A stretch of 64,000 bases of DNA. It comes from Thioalkalivibrio sulfidiphilus. GTDB lineage: Bacteria > Pseudomonadota > Gammaproteobacteria > Ectothiorhodospirales > Ectothiorhodospiraceae. The notes beneath the pieces were generated by a model. The model was not told where the DNA came from, did not search any database, and worked only from the letters and a program-made list of their open reading frames with translations. Every line of letters starts with the position of its first letter. The first letter of the stretch is position 1. The DNA is taken from NCBI RefSeq assembly GCF_000377945.1, contig NZ_KB898929.1, positions 37,703 through 101,702 of the forward strand, given 5' to 3'. Positions 62,804-64,000 of the stretch are shown in pieces. The position numbers were made by a program, and so were the translations under genes.

Positions 62804-63571
62804 ATGAGCCCGTTTCTCCAGACCGCCATCGAGGCCGCACAGGCTGCCCAGAAGGTCATCCAGCGCTACTACCGCCAGGAGATCCCGGTGGAACTCAAGG
62901 CAGACCAGAGCCCGGTAACCATCGCCGACGTGGAGACGGAGAAGACCATCAAGGGCATCATCACCGGGGCCTTCCCGGCCCACGGCTTCTTCGGCGAGGA
63001 GACCGGGCACAGTACCGGCAGCGCCCCCTACACCTGGCTGATCGACCCCATCGACGGCACCAAGAGCTTCGTGCGTCACTACCCGTTCTTCTCCACCCAG
63101 ATCGCCCTGATGCACACCCGGGAGCTGGTCATGGGGGTCTCCAGCGCGCCGGAGTTCGAGGAGATCGCCTACGCGGAGAAGGGGCTCGGCGCCTACCTGG
63201 ACGACAAGCCCATCCGGGTCAGCGGGGTGGATGCGTTCAGCGATGCCACCCTGTCACTGGGCAACATCAAGACCCTGGCCGGCAGTGATCGCTGGGAGGC
63301 CCTCGGCAGCCTGGTGCGCCAGGTGAACCGCACCCGCGGCTACGGGGATTTCTACCACTACCACCTGCTGGCCTCGGGTCGCATCGACCTGGTGGTGGAG
63401 TCCGACGTGAACATCCTGGACATCGCCGCCCTGGCGGTGATCGTGCGCGAGGCCGGCGGCGTGTTCACCGACCTGGACGGCCGCGAACTGACCCTGGAGA
63501 CCACCAGCGTGCTGGCCGCCGCCACCCCGGCACTGCATGCCAGGGCGCTGGATCTGCTGAAAGGCGCTTGA
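62804..63571 (+). CDS. Inositol monophosphatase family protein (possible HisN/CysQ-type)
   Basis: A 255-residue metal-dependent phosphatase. Motifs: GFFGEETGHS, WLIDPIDGTKSFVRHYPF (the DP-x-DGT core) and DVNILDIAALAVI (second metal Asp). Members hydrolyse inositol phosphate, 3'-phosphoadenosine phosphates or histidinol phosphate; the FVRHYPFF stretch fits the HisN-like subgroup. No his operon is near. The start follows closely on the family start. Last complete gene before the IS. Confidence 0.83.
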   Translation: MSPFLQTAIEAAQAAQKVIQRYYRQEIPVELKADQSPVTIADVETEKTIKGIITGAFPAHGFFGEETGHSTGSAPYTWLIDPIDGTKSFVRHYPFFSTQIALMHTRELVMGVSSAPEFEEIAYAEKGLGAYLDDKPIRVSGVDAFSDATLSLGNIKTLAGSDRWEALGSLVRQVNRTRGYGDFYHYHLLASGRIDLVVESDVNILDIAALAVIVREAGGVFTDLDGRELTLETTSVLAAATPALHARALDLLKGA

Positions 63572-63584
63572 GCCTGTGCGTTTA

Positions 63585-64000
63585 CCCGACAGTTGCATAA
63601 ATCCGGCACGGTTTTACAAGAAAACGGCTTATATACGGTACGAACTGCCTGTTGCACGGCTGTTGCTGGACCTCACCAAAAGTGAAGTCCAGAAAACGGC
63701 CTAAATCGGTGGGAGAAGATGGCTTGCACGCATAAAAAAACGGTCTCGAAGTTGGTAGAATTGGTGGCACCACACCGTCCAACAAAACCAACGGAGACCG
63801 TCTGGATGAAGTGTAGCAGAGCCGCCGTTCATCGCAAGACCCATCGCATTCCCGATATCCGGTTCGAGGACCAGAAATTGACCTCGTTCGCCGGCCTCGT
63901 GGTGTTTCAGGCACTGTTCTCCCGCATCGGACTGAAACAGCAACTCAGTGGCTGCTTCCGGCATTTGAAGGTCAGCCCGATCTTCGGTCACGGCCTCGTG
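63585..64000. mobile_element. Insertion sequence, left part (IS1380-like), cut by window edge
   Basis: The transposase gene at 63806 marks an IS. The likely left end is CCCGACAGTTGCATAAATC at 63585, preceded by TTTA; the element extends past 64000. Its end resembles that of the MITE at 10498. The leader (63604-63805) has no gene and contains GGACCTCACC...AAGTGAAGTCC, a small hairpin. Family is provisional. Confidence 0.6.
63806..64000 (+). CDS. Transposase, N-terminal part (IS1380-like)
   Basis: The first 65 codons of a transposase that runs out of the window. Starting MKCSRAAVHRKTHRIP, it contains DIRFEDQKLTSFAGLVVFQA, LKQQLSGCFRHL and VSPIFGHGLV, a start I associate with DDE transposases of the IS1380-type group. 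The catalytic residues are beyond the edge. It is intact as far as seen. Only a family guess is possible. Confidence 0.65.
   Translation, partial: MKCSRAAVHRKTHRIPDIRFEDQKLTSFAGLVVFQALFSRIGLKQQLSGCFRHLKVSPIFGHGLV

Overview
The window looks like chromosomal DNA of a high-GC gammaproteobacterium (roughly two thirds G+C by eye). ArgA/ArgE, AmpD/AmpE, AmgK/MurU, DksA, Rep and the TrhP (YegQ) protein together point to Gammaproteobacteria. The cbb3 oxidase with an FNR-type site and the DsrE-like secreted proteins would fit a Chromatiales/Ectothiorhodospiraceae-like bacterium, but that placement is inference. I saw no rRNA, tRNA or CRISPR array.

Layout. 1-10.4 kb: end of an asparaginase-like gene, radical SAM protein, HDOD protein, a GCS2 ligase/zinc-carboxypeptidase-like pair, an ECF sigma/anti-sigma/DsrE module, and the MurNAc-recycling pair murU-amgK. 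10.5-19 kb: a palindromic MITE, glgX, DUF432-MscS, cpdA, dksA, argE-argA. 19-25 kb: GNAT-C39 fusion with a RimK-like ATP-grasp enzyme, DUF192, HMA protein, ilvD. 25-38.5 kb: decayed and intact LpxR-like genes either side of a chemoreceptor, NhaP2-type antiporter, trhP, small lipoproteins, MazG-like enzyme, orphan PqqD-like protein, SulP transporter. 38.7-47.9 kb: accessory stretch with VapBC, a worn type I restriction subunit plus Fic protein (no hsdM/hsdS), APC permease, rep, a RHH/RelE pair and a second MITE. 48-55.8 kb: thioredoxin-like protein and ampD, then the cbb3 oxidase set ccoNOQP-ccoG-ccoH, then ampE. 56-64 kb: phosphatase, gene remnants around a cytochrome c, YjbQ, a large GGDEF-EAL sensor, an inositol-monophosphatase-like enzyme, and the left end of an IS cut by the window edge.

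How genes work together. AmgK, MurU, AmpD and AmpE all belong to peptidoglycan recycling. The cco genes form one respiratory cluster behind a perfect FNR/ANR box. The sigma factor, its membrane anti-sigma and the secreted DsrE-like protein form a probable envelope-sensing circuit in which the sensor domain is a paralogue of the secreted protein.

The most striking non-gene signal is a set of about twenty intergenic inverted repeats whose arms are made of 7-8 base quasi-tandem units. Several unrelated unit sequences are used. They sit in many gene junctions, and a related short repeat has been absorbed in frame into the restriction gene.
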